Assembly: GCA_003520745.1 (NCBI GenBank)
Contig: DOUE01000037.1
Span: forward strand, 32,573-64,252
From: Erysipelotrichaceae bacterium
GTDB taxonomy: Bacteria > Bacillota_I > Bacilli_A > Erysipelotrichales > Erysipelotrichaceae
Length of the DNA stretch: 31,680 nt
Direction: 5' to 3'
Program-made: the position numbers and the translations under genes
Notes under the pieces: model-generated
What the model was told of the DNA's origin: nothing
The model's input: the letters and a program-made list of their open reading frames with translations, nothing else
The model's database searches: none
In this document: one piece after another, positions 15,177-23,234 of the stretch
How positions within the stretch are numbered: the first letter of the stretch is position 1
Layout: each line of letters begins with the position of its first letter

Positions 15177-15195
15177 ACCTACGTGAGGTAAGTGT

Positions 15196-15924
15196 ATGAA
15201 ACCATTGACGACCTTTTTCTTTGATTTGGACGGGACCTTGCTCCCCATCGACAACAAGAAGTTCGAAGAACTTTATTTCGGGAATCTATCCGCCCGGTTC
15301 ACCGACCTGTATAGCCCCCAGGAATTCATCCAGTTGATCTGGAGCGCAACCAAGGCAATGGTCGCGGATACGCGGCATGTCACCAACGAGACCGCCTTCA
15401 TGGAAGCGCTGGGCAGCGTGGTCAACGGGAATCTGGGTGAAATGCAGGAGCGTTTCATCGAATTCTATAAGACCGGTTTCGATAAAGTCCGCGAAGCCGT
15501 GATCGAAAGCGTCGAAGTCCACGAGTCCGTCGCCCTCTTGAAAAAGAAGGGTTATGACCTGGTGGTCGCGACCAACCCCATGTTCCCTCGCCTGGCCATC
15601 GAAAAACGCATCGAATGGACGGGGCTCGACCGCAACGATTTTTCCTATGTAACCTCGTTTGAGGACAACCACTACTGTAAACCCCAACCCATGTTCTTTC
15701 AGGAACTGCTTGACGTCCTAAAGAAAGACGGACAGGAAGTACTGATGGTCGGCAACGACGTGGAAGAAGACATGGTGGCGAAACAGCTGGGTATTTCGAC
15801 CTATCTCATTACCAACCATATGGTCAACAGGAAGAATAAGGAAGTGGTGGCGGACCACATCGGGACCTACGCCGATTTCCTGAAGTATGTGGAAAGCCTG
15901 CCGGATTTGACGGAAGGGGAATGA
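15196..15924 (+). CDS. HAD-superfamily hydrolase
   Basis: The 242-residue protein has HAD motif I FFFDLDGTLLP (nucleophile Asp10, acid Asp12), a helical cap domain, motif II near VVATNP, motif III Lys in the CKPQP segment and motif IV VGNDVEEDM. It should dephosphorylate a small phosphorylated molecule in the cytosol; the substrate is not evident. It starts an operon: an SDR begins 1 base after its stop and a DUF438 protein follows. A phosphoglycolate phosphatase-like role is possible but not supported by anything specific. Confidence 0.88.
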   Translation: MKPLTTFFFDLDGTLLPIDNKKFEELYFGNLSARFTDLYSPQEFIQLIWSATKAMVADTRHVTNETAFMEALGSVVNGNLGEMQERFIEFYKTGFDKVREAVIESVEVHESVALLKKKGYDLVVATNPMFPRLAIEKRIEWTGLDRNDFSYVTSFEDNHYCKPQPMFFQELLDVLKKDGQEVLMVGNDVEEDMVAKQLGISTYLITNHMVNRKNKEVVADHIGTYADFLKYVESLPDLTEGE

Positions 15925-15925
15925 C

Positions 15926-16669
15926 ATGAAACATAAAGACCGGTTGGTCGTGATCACGGGGGGTGCGCAGGGTATCGGTAAAGCGATCGTCGATGCGTTC
16001 TTACGCGAAGGGGCGTTCGTGGTGACGATGGATCTCCGACATGGACGATCCGCATCGAACCTTGTATGGATCCAAGGGGATTTGACACTTAGCGAAGACC
16101 GAAACTTCTTCGTCGATGAAATCATGAAATTGAATCGCAAGGTCGACGTCCTTGTCAACAACGCGATGGTGTTCACCTCCGGTCTACGCAGCCACACCCC
16201 GACCGAAGAAATCCGTAAAGCGATCGAACTCGGTGCGATCGCACCCTATGATTTGATCCTTCAGCTAAGCGGATCCATGAACGATTCTTCCTCCATCATC
16301 AATCTTCTCTCGACCCGCGCCTTTCAATCCCAAGCCGACAGCGAAGGCTATGCGATGGCAAAAGGCGCACTGGGTTCGCTCACGCATGCGGCCGCGTTGT
16401 CCCTTGGACCGAAAGTCCGTGTGAATGCGATCGCGCCGGGTTGGATCCAAACCAAACCAAGTCGTCTTAGCGACTCCGACCTTCTGCAACACCCGGTCGG
16501 ACGGGTCGGGACGCCCGAAGACATCGCCAAGGCCGTATTGTTTCTCGCCAGCGAAGACGCCGGCTTCATCACCGGTGAAACGTTGACGATCGACGGAGGC
16601 ATGAGTAAACGCATGATCTACCATCAAGACGAAGGGTGGATTTACGACCCGAAGGAGAACCATGGATAA
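15926..16669 (+). CDS. Short-chain dehydrogenase/reductase (classical SDR)
   Basis: At 247 residues it is a classical SDR: nucleotide loop TGGAQGIGKA near residue 12, NNAMV in place of the usual NNAG, the catalytic Tyr-Lys in GYAMAKGALG, and the cofactor/tail segment IAPGWIQT ending with GETLTIDGGMS. It oxidises or reduces an alcohol/carbonyl with NAD(P); the substrate is unknown. Asp at the end of the second strand (TMDLRHG) tends to favour NAD, though the following Arg leaves this open. It overlaps the DUF438 gene by 8 bases. Confidence 0.9.
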   Translation: MKHKDRLVVITGGAQGIGKAIVDAFLREGAFVVTMDLRHGRSASNLVWIQGDLTLSEDRNFFVDEIMKLNRKVDVLVNNAMVFTSGLRSHTPTEEIRKAIELGAIAPYDLILQLSGSMNDSSSIINLLSTRAFQSQADSEGYAMAKGALGSLTHAAALSLGPKVRVNAIAPGWIQTKPSRLSDSDLLQHPVGRVGTPEDIAKAVLFLASEDAGFITGETLTIDGGMSKRMIYHQDEGWIYDPKENHG

Positions 16670-17831
16670 ACATCGCATCCAACGATTGGAAGAATACATA
16701 CGCCGAAGCAAGACGGAAAGCGGATTTCCACTTTACCAAGAATTCAAGGAAGACATCACGTCGATCACCCCGATGGAGACGATGGAACTCATGAACCGTC
16801 GCTTGATCGACGGCGAAGAAGTCAAGGATGTCTTGGAAACACTGGATAAATTCGTCCATGTCTTTTCGACCGCATTGAAAAACCATGTTTGGACCTTACC
16901 GGGACAAGGATCTTTCTTGTGGACCTTATTGGAAGAAAACAAAGCCTTGGCGAAGCGTTTGGACACGCTTCGCCCGACCCTGTTGAAACGGGATTATGAG
17001 AACGATAAACTCGTCTACCTCGATTTCTTGGGCGACCTCAACGCCTTTAACGCCCATTATCTTAAGAAAGAGAACTTGTTGTTTCCTGCGCTCGAACTGA
17101 AAAACGAACGATTCGTCGGGTTGAAGGTCATGTGGGCGCTTCACGACGACATTCGTCGTCAAATCAAAACCTGCATCCGTTGTTTCGCGAAAACAACGAT
17201 GGACTCAAAAGAAATCGAGACCCAGATCGGGATTCTCTATTTCCAACTGTGTGGAAACATCGAAAAGGAAGAACGCATCTTGTTTCCCATCGCAAGCGAA
17301 GTCTTATCCACCAATGAACTGGACGCCTTGCTTGAGGAGAGTTTCGAATACGGATTCCCCTACATCGACACACCGGAAAAACCGGCAAGCCAAGCTAAAA
17401 CATCGATCCCCGACGGAAGTTTCACCACATCCACCGGATCGATGAGCAGCGAACAGCTGCTGTCATTATTCTCCGTCCTACCAGTCGATGTGACCTTCGT
17501 CGACGATCAAGACAAAGTACGCTTCTTCAACAAAGGGAAAGACCGGATCTTTCCGCGCTCCCCGGCTATCATCGGCCGCGACGTCCGCAACTGCCATCCT
17601 CCGCAGAGCGTCCATGTGGTCTTGGACATCATCGAATCCTTTAAAAACAAAACCCAGGACAGTGCGACTTTCTGGATCCAAATGGGTCCCAAATTCGTTT
17701 TGATCCAGTATTTCGCCCTGCGAAGCGAAGAGGGTGAGTATCTGGGCACGTTGGAAGTCAGTCAGAATGTCAGTGAAATCCGGGCGCTTGAAGGAGAACG
17801 ACGGATCTTATCCTGGAAAAACGAAAAATAG
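16662..17831 (+). CDS. DUF438 / hemerythrin-like / PAS protein
   Basis: The 389-residue protein has the three-part build of the DUF438 family: an N-terminal DUF438 domain (about residues 15-80), a hemerythrin-like four-helix part (about 85-225, with FNAHYLKKENLLFP, ALHDDIRRQ and EKEERILFP) and a C-terminal PAS domain (about 260-380). Such proteins are thought to sense or handle iron, oxygen or nitric oxide in anaerobes, without a settled function. Where relatives as I remember them carry a GHP...EN motif, this one has GSFLWTLLEEN, so one metal-binding His seems lost. ATG 16662 follows AAGGAG. The terminator stem begins in its last codons. Confidence 0.85.
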   Translation: MDKHRIQRLEEYIRRSKTESGFPLYQEFKEDITSITPMETMELMNRRLIDGEEVKDVLETLDKFVHVFSTALKNHVWTLPGQGSFLWTLLEENKALAKRLDTLRPTLLKRDYENDKLVYLDFLGDLNAFNAHYLKKENLLFPALELKNERFVGLKVMWALHDDIRRQIKTCIRCFAKTTMDSKEIETQIGILYFQLCGNIEKEERILFPIASEVLSTNELDALLEESFEYGFPYIDTPEKPASQAKTSIPDGSFTTSTGSMSSEQLLSLFSVLPVDVTFVDDQDKVRFFNKGKDRIFPRSPAIIGRDVRNCHPPQSVHVVLDIIESFKNKTQDSATFWIQMGPKFVLIQYFALRSEEGEYLGTLEVSQNVSEIRALEGERRILSWKNEK

Positions 17832-17851
17832 GCGATGCGCCTATTTTTTTT
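17827..17851. terminator. Bidirectional terminator between convergent genes
   Basis: AATAGGCG (17827-17834) and CGCCTATT (17838-17845) with a 3-base loop have eight T on the plus strand (17844-17851) and five A at 17824-17828, giving T on the minus strand. It holds the stop codons of both neighbouring genes and serves both. Confidence 0.85.
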
Positions 17852-19025
17852 GAAGGAGTCGAGTAGAGTTCGTGTCGATCAGGATGGCACCCAAGGGGGC
17901 GCTGATCAGGATGGACAAGACGGCGACACTGAGCAACGTGTTCCCCGAGGCCAGTCCCAGTGAAAGCGGGATGCTTCCGATCGCGGCTTGCACGGTCGCT
18001 TTGGGAAGATAGGCATAGACGCAGAACAGTTTCTCCCTGGGTTGGATCGGTGTTTTGGATAGACTCAGCAAGACCCCTAGGCTTCGAACGATCAACGCAA
18101 GGAGGATCAAGGCAATCGCGAGGAAGCCGACATTTCGCAAACTTGAAATCTGGACGGCGGCACCGACCATCACGAAGAGGAAAAGCTCCGCGGCGACCCA
18201 GACTTTCGAGAATTTCCCGGACAAACGCTTCGCCAGGATCTCGTAGTTTTTGAGGATCGCGATCCCCAACGCCATGACGGCGATGTAGCCGGAAAAGGCG
18301 ACTTTACCAACCAAAACACTTTCCAAGCTGACCAGAAAGAAACTGGCGCTCAACAACAGGATGACTTTCACGGTATCCCGCATGTGGACCCGTTTGAAGA
18401 AGAGAACCAGAACGGAACCAAGAAGATAACCGATCGTGACCCCGAGGATGACGGCAAGCGGGACGTTGGCCAAGGTCAGCCAACTGAAGGTTCCGCCGGT
18501 CGCAATGGCGATCAAACCGGTGAAAACGACGATGACATAAATGTCGTCGACCGAAGCACCCGCCATGATCATCTGAGGGATCCGATGGTCGCGTCCATAG
18601 CCCGCTTCCATCAAATGGAGCATGCGGGGGACGACGACGGCGGGGGATACGGCCGCAAGGATGCTCCCCAGGATCATCGAGTCCAACGTGGAAAGACCCA
18701 ACAGCAACGGTCCAAGGAAGGTGACGGCCAGGATCTCAAAAGTCGCGGGGACAAAGCAAAGGAAAAACGCAGGACGACCGACTTTCTTCAGGTCGCTGAG
18801 ATCCAGCGACAAACCGGCACGGAACAAGATGATGATCAATGCGATCTGACGGATTTCCGAGGAGATATCCAACAGTTTTGGTGAAATCTGATTGAAGACA
18901 TAGGGACCCAACAGAATCCCCGACAACAACATCCCTAACAAGGCAGGGAGTTTCAAACGGTTCATGACCCCGCCCAAGAAAAGGGAAGTGATCAAGATCA
19001 AGGCGAGACTCGGCAACATTTCCAT
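17841..19025 (-). CDS. CPA-type cation/proton antiporter (Na+/H+ or K+/H+ exchanger)
   Basis: This 394-residue membrane protein of about 12-13 hydrophobic segments belongs to the Na+/H+ exchanger superfamily. LKLPALLGMLLSGILLGP near residue 25, LFRAGLSLD near residue 70 and the ion-site motif GASVDDI near residue 155 (paired Asp) are visible. It has no C-terminal TrkA-N domain, unlike KefB/KefC. Exchange of Na+ or K+ for protons across the membrane is expected; which cation cannot be told. AAAGGAGGA lies before the minus-strand ATG. A structured leader of about 110 bases and an extended -10 promoter precede it, so ion-responsive control is possible. Confidence 0.9.
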   Translation of the reverse strand: MEMLPSLALILITSLFLGGVMNRLKLPALLGMLLSGILLGPYVFNQISPKLLDISSEIRQIALIIILFRAGLSLDLSDLKKVGRPAFFLCFVPATFEILAVTFLGPLLLGLSTLDSMILGSILAAVSPAVVVPRMLHLMEAGYGRDHRIPQMIMAGASVDDIYVIVVFTGLIAIATGGTFSWLTLANVPLAVILGVTIGYLLGSVLVLFFKRVHMRDTVKVILLLSASFFLVSLESVLVGKVAFSGYIAVMALGIAILKNYEILAKRLSGKFSKVWVAAELFLFVMVGAAVQISSLRNVGFLAIALILLALIVRSLGVLLSLSKTPIQPREKLFCVYAYLPKATVQAAIGSIPLSLGLASGNTLLSVAVLSILISAPLGAILIDTNSTRLLQKK

Positions 19026-19141
19026 TCCTCCTTTAAAAAAAGCCGTGACCGCGATCCACGATCAAAAGATCGTAAGATCGTAGAAGTCATCAGCCTTCGG
19101 CGGTTTTAGCAGAGCTAGGGGAGTACTTCATTCCCGTCGGT
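19026..19141 (-). promoter_or_regulatory. Structured leader of the antiporter gene, possible riboswitch of unidentified class
   Basis: Read on the minus strand, the leader shows in order: GGGA/TCCC around a 9-base loop, TAGC-TCT-GCTA, GCC-GAA-GGC, two tandem ACGATC copies of which either can pair with a following GATCGT, and a GC-rich arm CGCGGTCACGGC running into seven T (19035-19041 as A on the plus strand). Partners for that arm (ACCGC, GCCG, TGAC) occur only in the earlier hairpin region, so a mutually exclusive fold and terminator is plausible. AAAGGAGGA follows. I could not match it to a named family. Confidence 0.5.
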
Positions 19142-19150
19142 ATTATACCA
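19142..19150 (-). promoter_or_regulatory. Extended -10 promoter of the antiporter gene
   Basis: The minus strand reads TGGTATAAT: perfect TATAAT (19142-19147) with an upstream TG. A weak TTTTCA at 19164-19169 could be the -35 at 16 bp. The box lies in a GGTATAATACC palindrome. Confidence 0.65.
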
Positions 19151-19269
19151 CCAACTTCCATGATGAAAACGGGAAAAGAGGGAAAAAACGCGTAAAATGG
19201 GATGAATGCGCGATATCTTATGTATCTAGGCGGTCGTTAGCGGTGAGTGTCTCTGAATCGCATGGAATG

Positions 19270-19278
19270 TGTTAAAAT
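19270..19278 (+). promoter_or_regulatory. Extended -10 promoter of corA
   Basis: TGTTAAAAT with TG at 19270-19271 and TAAAAT at 19273-19278; no clear -35. Transcription would start near 19285, consistent with ATG 19307 as the start of corA. Confidence 0.5.
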
Positions 19279-19306
19279 GAAGAAAAGCCGCGAAAGAGGA
19301 AAGACG

Positions 19307-20302
19307 ATGAATGCTGAAACCATCCTGGACAACCAGGAAATCGAAGTAACGATTTATTCACCCAAGGAAATCAAGAAGATCCCTTACTCCGACTATGTCG
19401 CCGAGAGTCGTCCGTTCGCTCCGACCGTCACCTGGATCAACGTCGACGGGATCAGCGACCATGACAGGGTCGAAAGTATTTTGGAACCGTTCGGAATCCA
19501 TCCGATGATCGTGGAGGATGTCTTGGTCGTCGGCCAACGCCCCAAGATCGAATCGTATGACGAATACGCGTACATCATGCTGAAGATGATCTACTACGCC
19601 GATGAAGAACTGGTGTTCGAACAACTGTCGATCCTGTTCGATTTGGAAACCGTCATCACCATCGGGGAAAGAAACGGGGATGTCTTCGACGGGATACGCA
19701 AACGGCTTGAAAACGAAGATAGTAACCTGCGAAAAGGGAGAAGCGACCATCTGGTCTATGCCATCGTGGATTCGATCATCGACGCCTATTTCGACGTGTT
19801 GGAAGTGTTGGGTGAACAGATCGAAGAAAGCGAAGAAGAGCTGCTTGAACATCCCAACATCGCCCTGTTGACCACGTTGAGGCAATACAAACGCGATCTG
19901 CTTTTCCTGCATCGGGCGATCTGGCCGTTGCGTGAAGTCATCTCACGGATGCTGAGCGATCAACCCAAGGAAATCCATAAGGAAACCATACCGTATCTGC
20001 GGGATGTCTACGACCATGTCTACCAAAGCATCGATACGATCGAAACCTATCGTGAATTGTTGGCGGGGATGATGGATCTCTACCTATCGGGAAATTCCAA
20101 CCGGATGAATGAAATCATGAAAGTATTGACCATCATTTCGACCATCTTCATCCCCTTGACCTTCATCGCCGGTGTCTATGGCATGAACTTCAAATACATG
20201 CCGGAAATCCCTTGGATCTACGGTTATCCATTCGCCTTGATTTTGATGAGTTTGATCGCCGTCGCGATGATCGTCTACTTCAAACGGAAAAAATGGTTCT
20301 AA
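19307..20302 (+). CDS. corA: CorA-family divalent cation (Mg2+/Co2+) channel
   Basis: From ATG 19307 (AGAGGAAAG upstream) the protein has 331 residues. The long acidic cytosolic domain with helices is followed by two C-terminal transmembrane segments, separated by the CorA selectivity signature YGMNFKYMPE; the C-terminus is basic (KRKKWF). CorA pentamers let Mg2+ into the cell down the membrane potential and are gated by internal Mg2+. An in-frame start 60 bases upstream would contain the promoter box, so I rejected it. A zinc-export variant (ZntB) is less likely but uses a similar motif. A 14-bp-stem terminator follows. Confidence 0.93.
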   Translation: MNAETILDNQEIEVTIYSPKEIKKIPYSDYVAESRPFAPTVTWINVDGISDHDRVESILEPFGIHPMIVEDVLVVGQRPKIESYDEYAYIMLKMIYYADEELVFEQLSILFDLETVITIGERNGDVFDGIRKRLENEDSNLRKGRSDHLVYAIVDSIIDAYFDVLEVLGEQIEESEEELLEHPNIALLTTLRQYKRDLLFLHRAIWPLREVISRMLSDQPKEIHKETIPYLRDVYDHVYQSIDTIETYRELLAGMMDLYLSGNSNRMNEIMKVLTIISTIFIPLTFIAGVYGMNFKYMPEIPWIYGYPFALILMSLIAVAMIVYFKRKKWF

Positions 20303-20305
20303 TCG

Positions 20306-20341
20306 AAAAGGATAAAGCCCGAAACAAGGCTTTATCCTTTT
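20306..20341 (+). terminator. Intrinsic terminator after corA
   Basis: AAAAGGATAAAGCC (20306-20319) and GGCTTTATCCTTTT (20328-20341) form a perfect 14-bp stem with an 8-base loop, ending in TTTT. Confidence 0.93.
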
Positions 20342-20375
20342 CATTCGTCCGAAAAAGGATTATCCTATATCCAGA

Positions 20376-20390
20376 TGCGAATGTTTCGCA
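20376..20390 (+). promoter_or_regulatory. Candidate Zur operator before znuA
   Basis: TGCGAA-TGT-TTCGCA is a perfect 6+3+6 inverted repeat, 10 bases downstream of a TATCCT box (20361-20366) that could be the -10. It stands just before the znuA ribosome binding site. A Fur-family regulator is encoded in the same operon. The sequence is not the usual Bacillus Zur box, so the link is by position and symmetry. Confidence 0.55.
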
Positions 20391-20403
20391 AGTAGGAGAT
20401 CGA

Positions 20404-21267
20404 ATGAAACGAATACTAACCATACTTATCATCCTGACGTTAAGTTTGTCGGGATGTACAAAAAAACCAAACGAGGATCGATTGTCCATCGTCGTCGGTG
20501 TGTATGTCTTGGAAGAGTTCGCCCAACGGATCGGGGGCGACTTGGTGGATGTGGTGAACCTGGTCCCGCCGGGGGTCGAAGCGCACGATTTCGAACTAAG
20601 TGCGCAAGACCGCATCCTTTTGGACAAGAGCGATGTGCTCTTGGCCATCGGTTCGAGTTTTGAATCCTGGCTCGATGAAGTAGAATCCGGATTGAAAGAC
20701 ACCTTGGTCGTGCGTACCGGTGACGGACTACTTAAAAATGAGAGCGATCCGCACATTTGGCTCGATCCGATGTTGGCGAAGGAAATCGCGATCAAGATCC
20801 AGAACGCCTTGATCGAAATAGACCTTGAAAACGAAACGGCCTATCGTGCCAATACACAATCGTTAATACAAGAACTGGAAGAACTGGATGATTTATTTGA
20901 AACATCCCTCGAAAACCGGCAACGCGATCTCTTCATCCCCGCCCACGATGCCTTCTCCTATCTTGCCCTTGCCTATGGCTTGACCCAACGATCGATCGCC
21001 GGGGCGAACCCCGAGGGGGACGTGGATGCGAAGCGACTCAAGGAAATCATCGATCTGGTGAATGCACAGAAGATTCCGGTGATCTTCAGCGAAGAGAATC
21101 TGGATCCCAAGATCGCCGAAGCGATCGCCAACGAAACCCAGGCGATCATCATGGCGCTGAATCCGATCGAAAGTTTGAGCGATGAGGATATCGAGGCGGG
21201 GGAAAGTTACTTCAGCCTCATGGAAAAGAATCTGGACGGGCTTAAAATCGCGTTAGGAGCGAACTAA
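20404..21267 (+). CDS. znuA: Zinc ABC transporter substrate-binding lipoprotein
   Basis: The 287-residue product has a lipoprotein signal peptide with lipobox LSLSGC (Cys18), so it is anchored outside the membrane. Metal-binding residues of the cluster A-I family are visible: His in PPGVEAHDFE, His in DPHIWLDP, His in IPAHDAFSY and an acidic ligand in FSEENLDP. There is no His-rich loop, unlike enterobacterial ZnuA. Zinc is favoured because a Zur-like regulator ends the transporter block; manganese is the alternative. The ATG follows TAGGAG; the longer open frame upstream crosses the corA terminator and is not used. Confidence 0.93.
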   Translation: MKRILTILIILTLSLSGCTKKPNEDRLSIVVGVYVLEEFAQRIGGDLVDVVNLVPPGVEAHDFELSAQDRILLDKSDVLLAIGSSFESWLDEVESGLKDTLVVRTGDGLLKNESDPHIWLDPMLAKEIAIKIQNALIEIDLENETAYRANTQSLIQELEELDDLFETSLENRQRDLFIPAHDAFSYLALAYGLTQRSIAGANPEGDVDAKRLKEIIDLVNAQKIPVIFSEENLDPKIAEAIANETQAIIMALNPIESLSDEDIEAGESYFSLMEKNLDGLKIALGAN

Positions 21268-21268
21268 T

Positions 21269-22018
21269 ATGAATCTTGGGGTAAGAGGAGAACATTTACG
21301 GTTTTGCTACCAAAACCGATGCATCATCGAAGAAACGGATTTCAGCGTGAAACCCGGGGAGTTCTGCGTCATCGTCGGCGCCAACGGATCAGGCAAGAGT
21401 ACCCTGATGAACCTGTTATGCGGCGTCAGTATCCCGCAGGAAGGGGAAATCCGATGGATCGATGAAAAAGACCAACGGATCGATCCGAAGGGGCATGTCG
21501 CCTATGTACGCCAAAACGCCGCCGCGCAACACGGCGGTTTTCCCGCGACCGCCCAGGAAGTCGTCTTGTCCGCGCTCAACGGACGCAAGAAATGGTTGGA
21601 TCGATATACGATCGAAGACCGCAAGAAAGCGGTCGACGCCTTGAATCTGGTCGGCTTGCCTGAAAGTCCGGATACATTGCTATCCGATTTATCCGGAGGA
21701 CAGATCCAACGGGTCTTTCTCGCCCAAGCCTTGATGTGCGACCCGGATGCGATCTTGTTGGATGAACCGACGTCGTCGCTGGATCCTTCTTTCTCCCATA
21801 CGTTTTTCGCACTGTTAAAGAAAATAAACATCGAACGCAACGCGACAATCATCGTGATCACCCATGACATGGGTTTGGCGAAAGAGTTCGCGGATACCGT
21901 CTATTGCCTTGAAGAAACCTCGATCGTCGAATTGGAAAAATCGCAGATCGAAGAAGAACTGCGCCATAAACATAGCCATCCGCACAAGGAGGAGTCCCAT
22001 GGATCTGTTCAACTATGA
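21269..22018 (+). CDS. znuC: Zinc ABC transporter ATPase
   Basis: This 249-residue ABC ATPase has Walker A GANGSGKST (near residue 38), Q-loop YVRQNAAA, signature LSGGQIQR, Walker B AILLDEP and the switch His in VITHD. It powers zinc import with ZnuB and ZnuA. The C-terminal tail is rich in His (HKHSHPHKEESH), probably a zinc-binding or sensing tail. The 3' end overlaps znuB by 20 bases, so the codons of the tail also carry the znuB ribosome binding site AAGGAGGAG. Confidence 0.95.
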   Translation: MNLGVRGEHLRFCYQNRCIIEETDFSVKPGEFCVIVGANGSGKSTLMNLLCGVSIPQEGEIRWIDEKDQRIDPKGHVAYVRQNAAAQHGGFPATAQEVVLSALNGRKKWLDRYTIEDRKKAVDALNLVGLPESPDTLLSDLSGGQIQRVFLAQALMCDPDAILLDEPTSSLDPSFSHTFFALLKKINIERNATIIVITHDMGLAKEFADTVYCLEETSIVELEKSQIEEELRHKHSHPHKEESHGSVQL

Positions 22019-22805
22019 ATTCATGCGTAGGGCGCTGATCGTCGGCGTCTTGGTCGCCTTGATCGTCCCCGCCATCGGACAGGTCCTGGTCCTCAAGCGC
22101 ATGTCGATGGTTTCCGATGCCCTCAGCCATGTCTCTTTGGCCGGTGTCGCCTTCGGTTTGGTGGTCGGGATGAACCCTGTGTTAAGCGCTATTTTAGCGT
22201 GTATCCTCGCGGTGTTCGGCTTGGACGAACTCCGCAAAGTCCTCCCCGAATACGGCGAAACCGCCATCGCGGTCGTCTTGTCTTTAGGTATCGGCTTGGC
22301 TGCGATCCTCTCCGATTTCACCAAGAGCGGAACCAATTTCAACGCCTTTCTTTTCGGTAGCATCGTCGCGATCCCCGATGACGAATACCTTTTGATTCTC
22401 TTGGGTAGCATCGTCGTCTTTACCGTCTTCCTGATCTTCTATCGTTCTTTGTTCTCGGTCTCCTTGGATGAAACCTTCGCCCGGCTTAGCGGGGTCAACG
22501 TCCGCCTTGTCAACATGGTCTTCATGACCTTGACCGCCTTGAGTGTCAGTATCGCCGCGAAGACCGTCGGGGCGCTGATCGTTTCATCATTAGCGATCCT
22601 GCCGGTTTTATCCGGGATGCGGATCGCCAAGAGTTATAGGCAAACCACCGTCTATTCGATCCTGTTCGGCTTGTTCTTTACGGTCACCGGCTTGATCCTG
22701 AGTTTCTATTTCGGCATCAAACCCGGCGGTGCGATCGTCCTCTTGGGTGTATTCACCTATCTCGGTCTGATCGCCCTCACTTCAGGGAAGGGGTTGGCAA
22801 AATGA
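21999..22805 (+). CDS. znuB: Zinc ABC transporter permease
   Basis: The start chosen is ATG 21999 behind AAGGAGGAG; the frame is open further upstream inside znuC but that part is not hydrophobic. The 268-residue protein has eight or so transmembrane segments and the ABC-3 family pattern LKRMSMVSDALSHVSLAGVA near residue 30 that contacts ZnuC. It forms the membrane channel for zinc import. It overlaps the regulator gene by ATGA. Confidence 0.94.
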   Translation: MDLFNYEFMRRALIVGVLVALIVPAIGQVLVLKRMSMVSDALSHVSLAGVAFGLVVGMNPVLSAILACILAVFGLDELRKVLPEYGETAIAVVLSLGIGLAAILSDFTKSGTNFNAFLFGSIVAIPDDEYLLILLGSIVVFTVFLIFYRSLFSVSLDETFARLSGVNVRLVNMVFMTLTALSVSIAAKTVGALIVSSLAILPVLSGMRIAKSYRQTTVYSILFGLFFTVTGLILSFYFGIKPGGAIVLLGVFTYLGLIALTSGKGLAK

Positions 22806-23224
22806 ACGTTTGGCCTAAAGGAATGAAACGCACGAAATCCCGCGTCGCCATCTATAAGGTGTTGGAAGCGGCTTCCCAACCGTTGTCGCCCAAGGAAATC
22901 CACGCCAAGATCAACCAAGGGGATTTTTGGCTCTCGACCGTCTATCGCGTCCTGGGGCAATTCGAACAGGAGAAGATGATCTTGCGGATCGCCGGGATGG
23001 ATGTCAACCACACCTTGTTCGAGTTGAACCGCCATGAACACAAACACTTCGCCGTCTGCATCGGTTGTCACCAACGTTTCGAGTTGGATGATTGTCCGAT
23101 CCACGAGGACGTGCATGTCCAGGCGGAAGGGTTTGAAATCACGGAACACCGGGTCGAAGTGTTCGGGTATTGCGCCGAATGTCTTGAAAAAATGCGGTTA
23201 TCGAAGGTGAAACACGATGCCTAA
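22802..23224 (+). CDS. zur: Fur-family metal regulator, probably Zur
   Basis: The 140-residue protein has the Fur winged-helix domain (TKSRVAIYKVLE, then STVYRVLGQFE as recognition helix) and a C-terminal dimer domain. Structural zinc ligands appear as CIGC (about residue 82-85) and CAEC (about residue 125-128); HKHFAVC and further His/Glu residues form the sensing site. It sits in the zinc transporter operon, so it probably represses it when zinc is sufficient, through the inverted repeat at 20376-20390. Fur or PerR function cannot be excluded by sequence alone. Overlap with znuB is ATGA. Confidence 0.9.
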   Translation: MNVWPKGMKRTKSRVAIYKVLEAASQPLSPKEIHAKINQGDFWLSTVYRVLGQFEQEKMILRIAGMDVNHTLFELNRHEHKHFAVCIGCHQRFELDDCPIHEDVHVQAEGFEITEHRVEVFGYCAECLEKMRLSKVKHDA

Positions 23225-23234
23225 GGGGGAAACG

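Noticed and set aside
19060..19246. Plus-strand yybP-ykoY-type manganese riboswitch before corA (GGGGAGTA is present)
   Set aside because: No plus-strand promoter is evident upstream of it, the rest of the motif cannot be laid out, and the corA promoter box is downstream at 19270.
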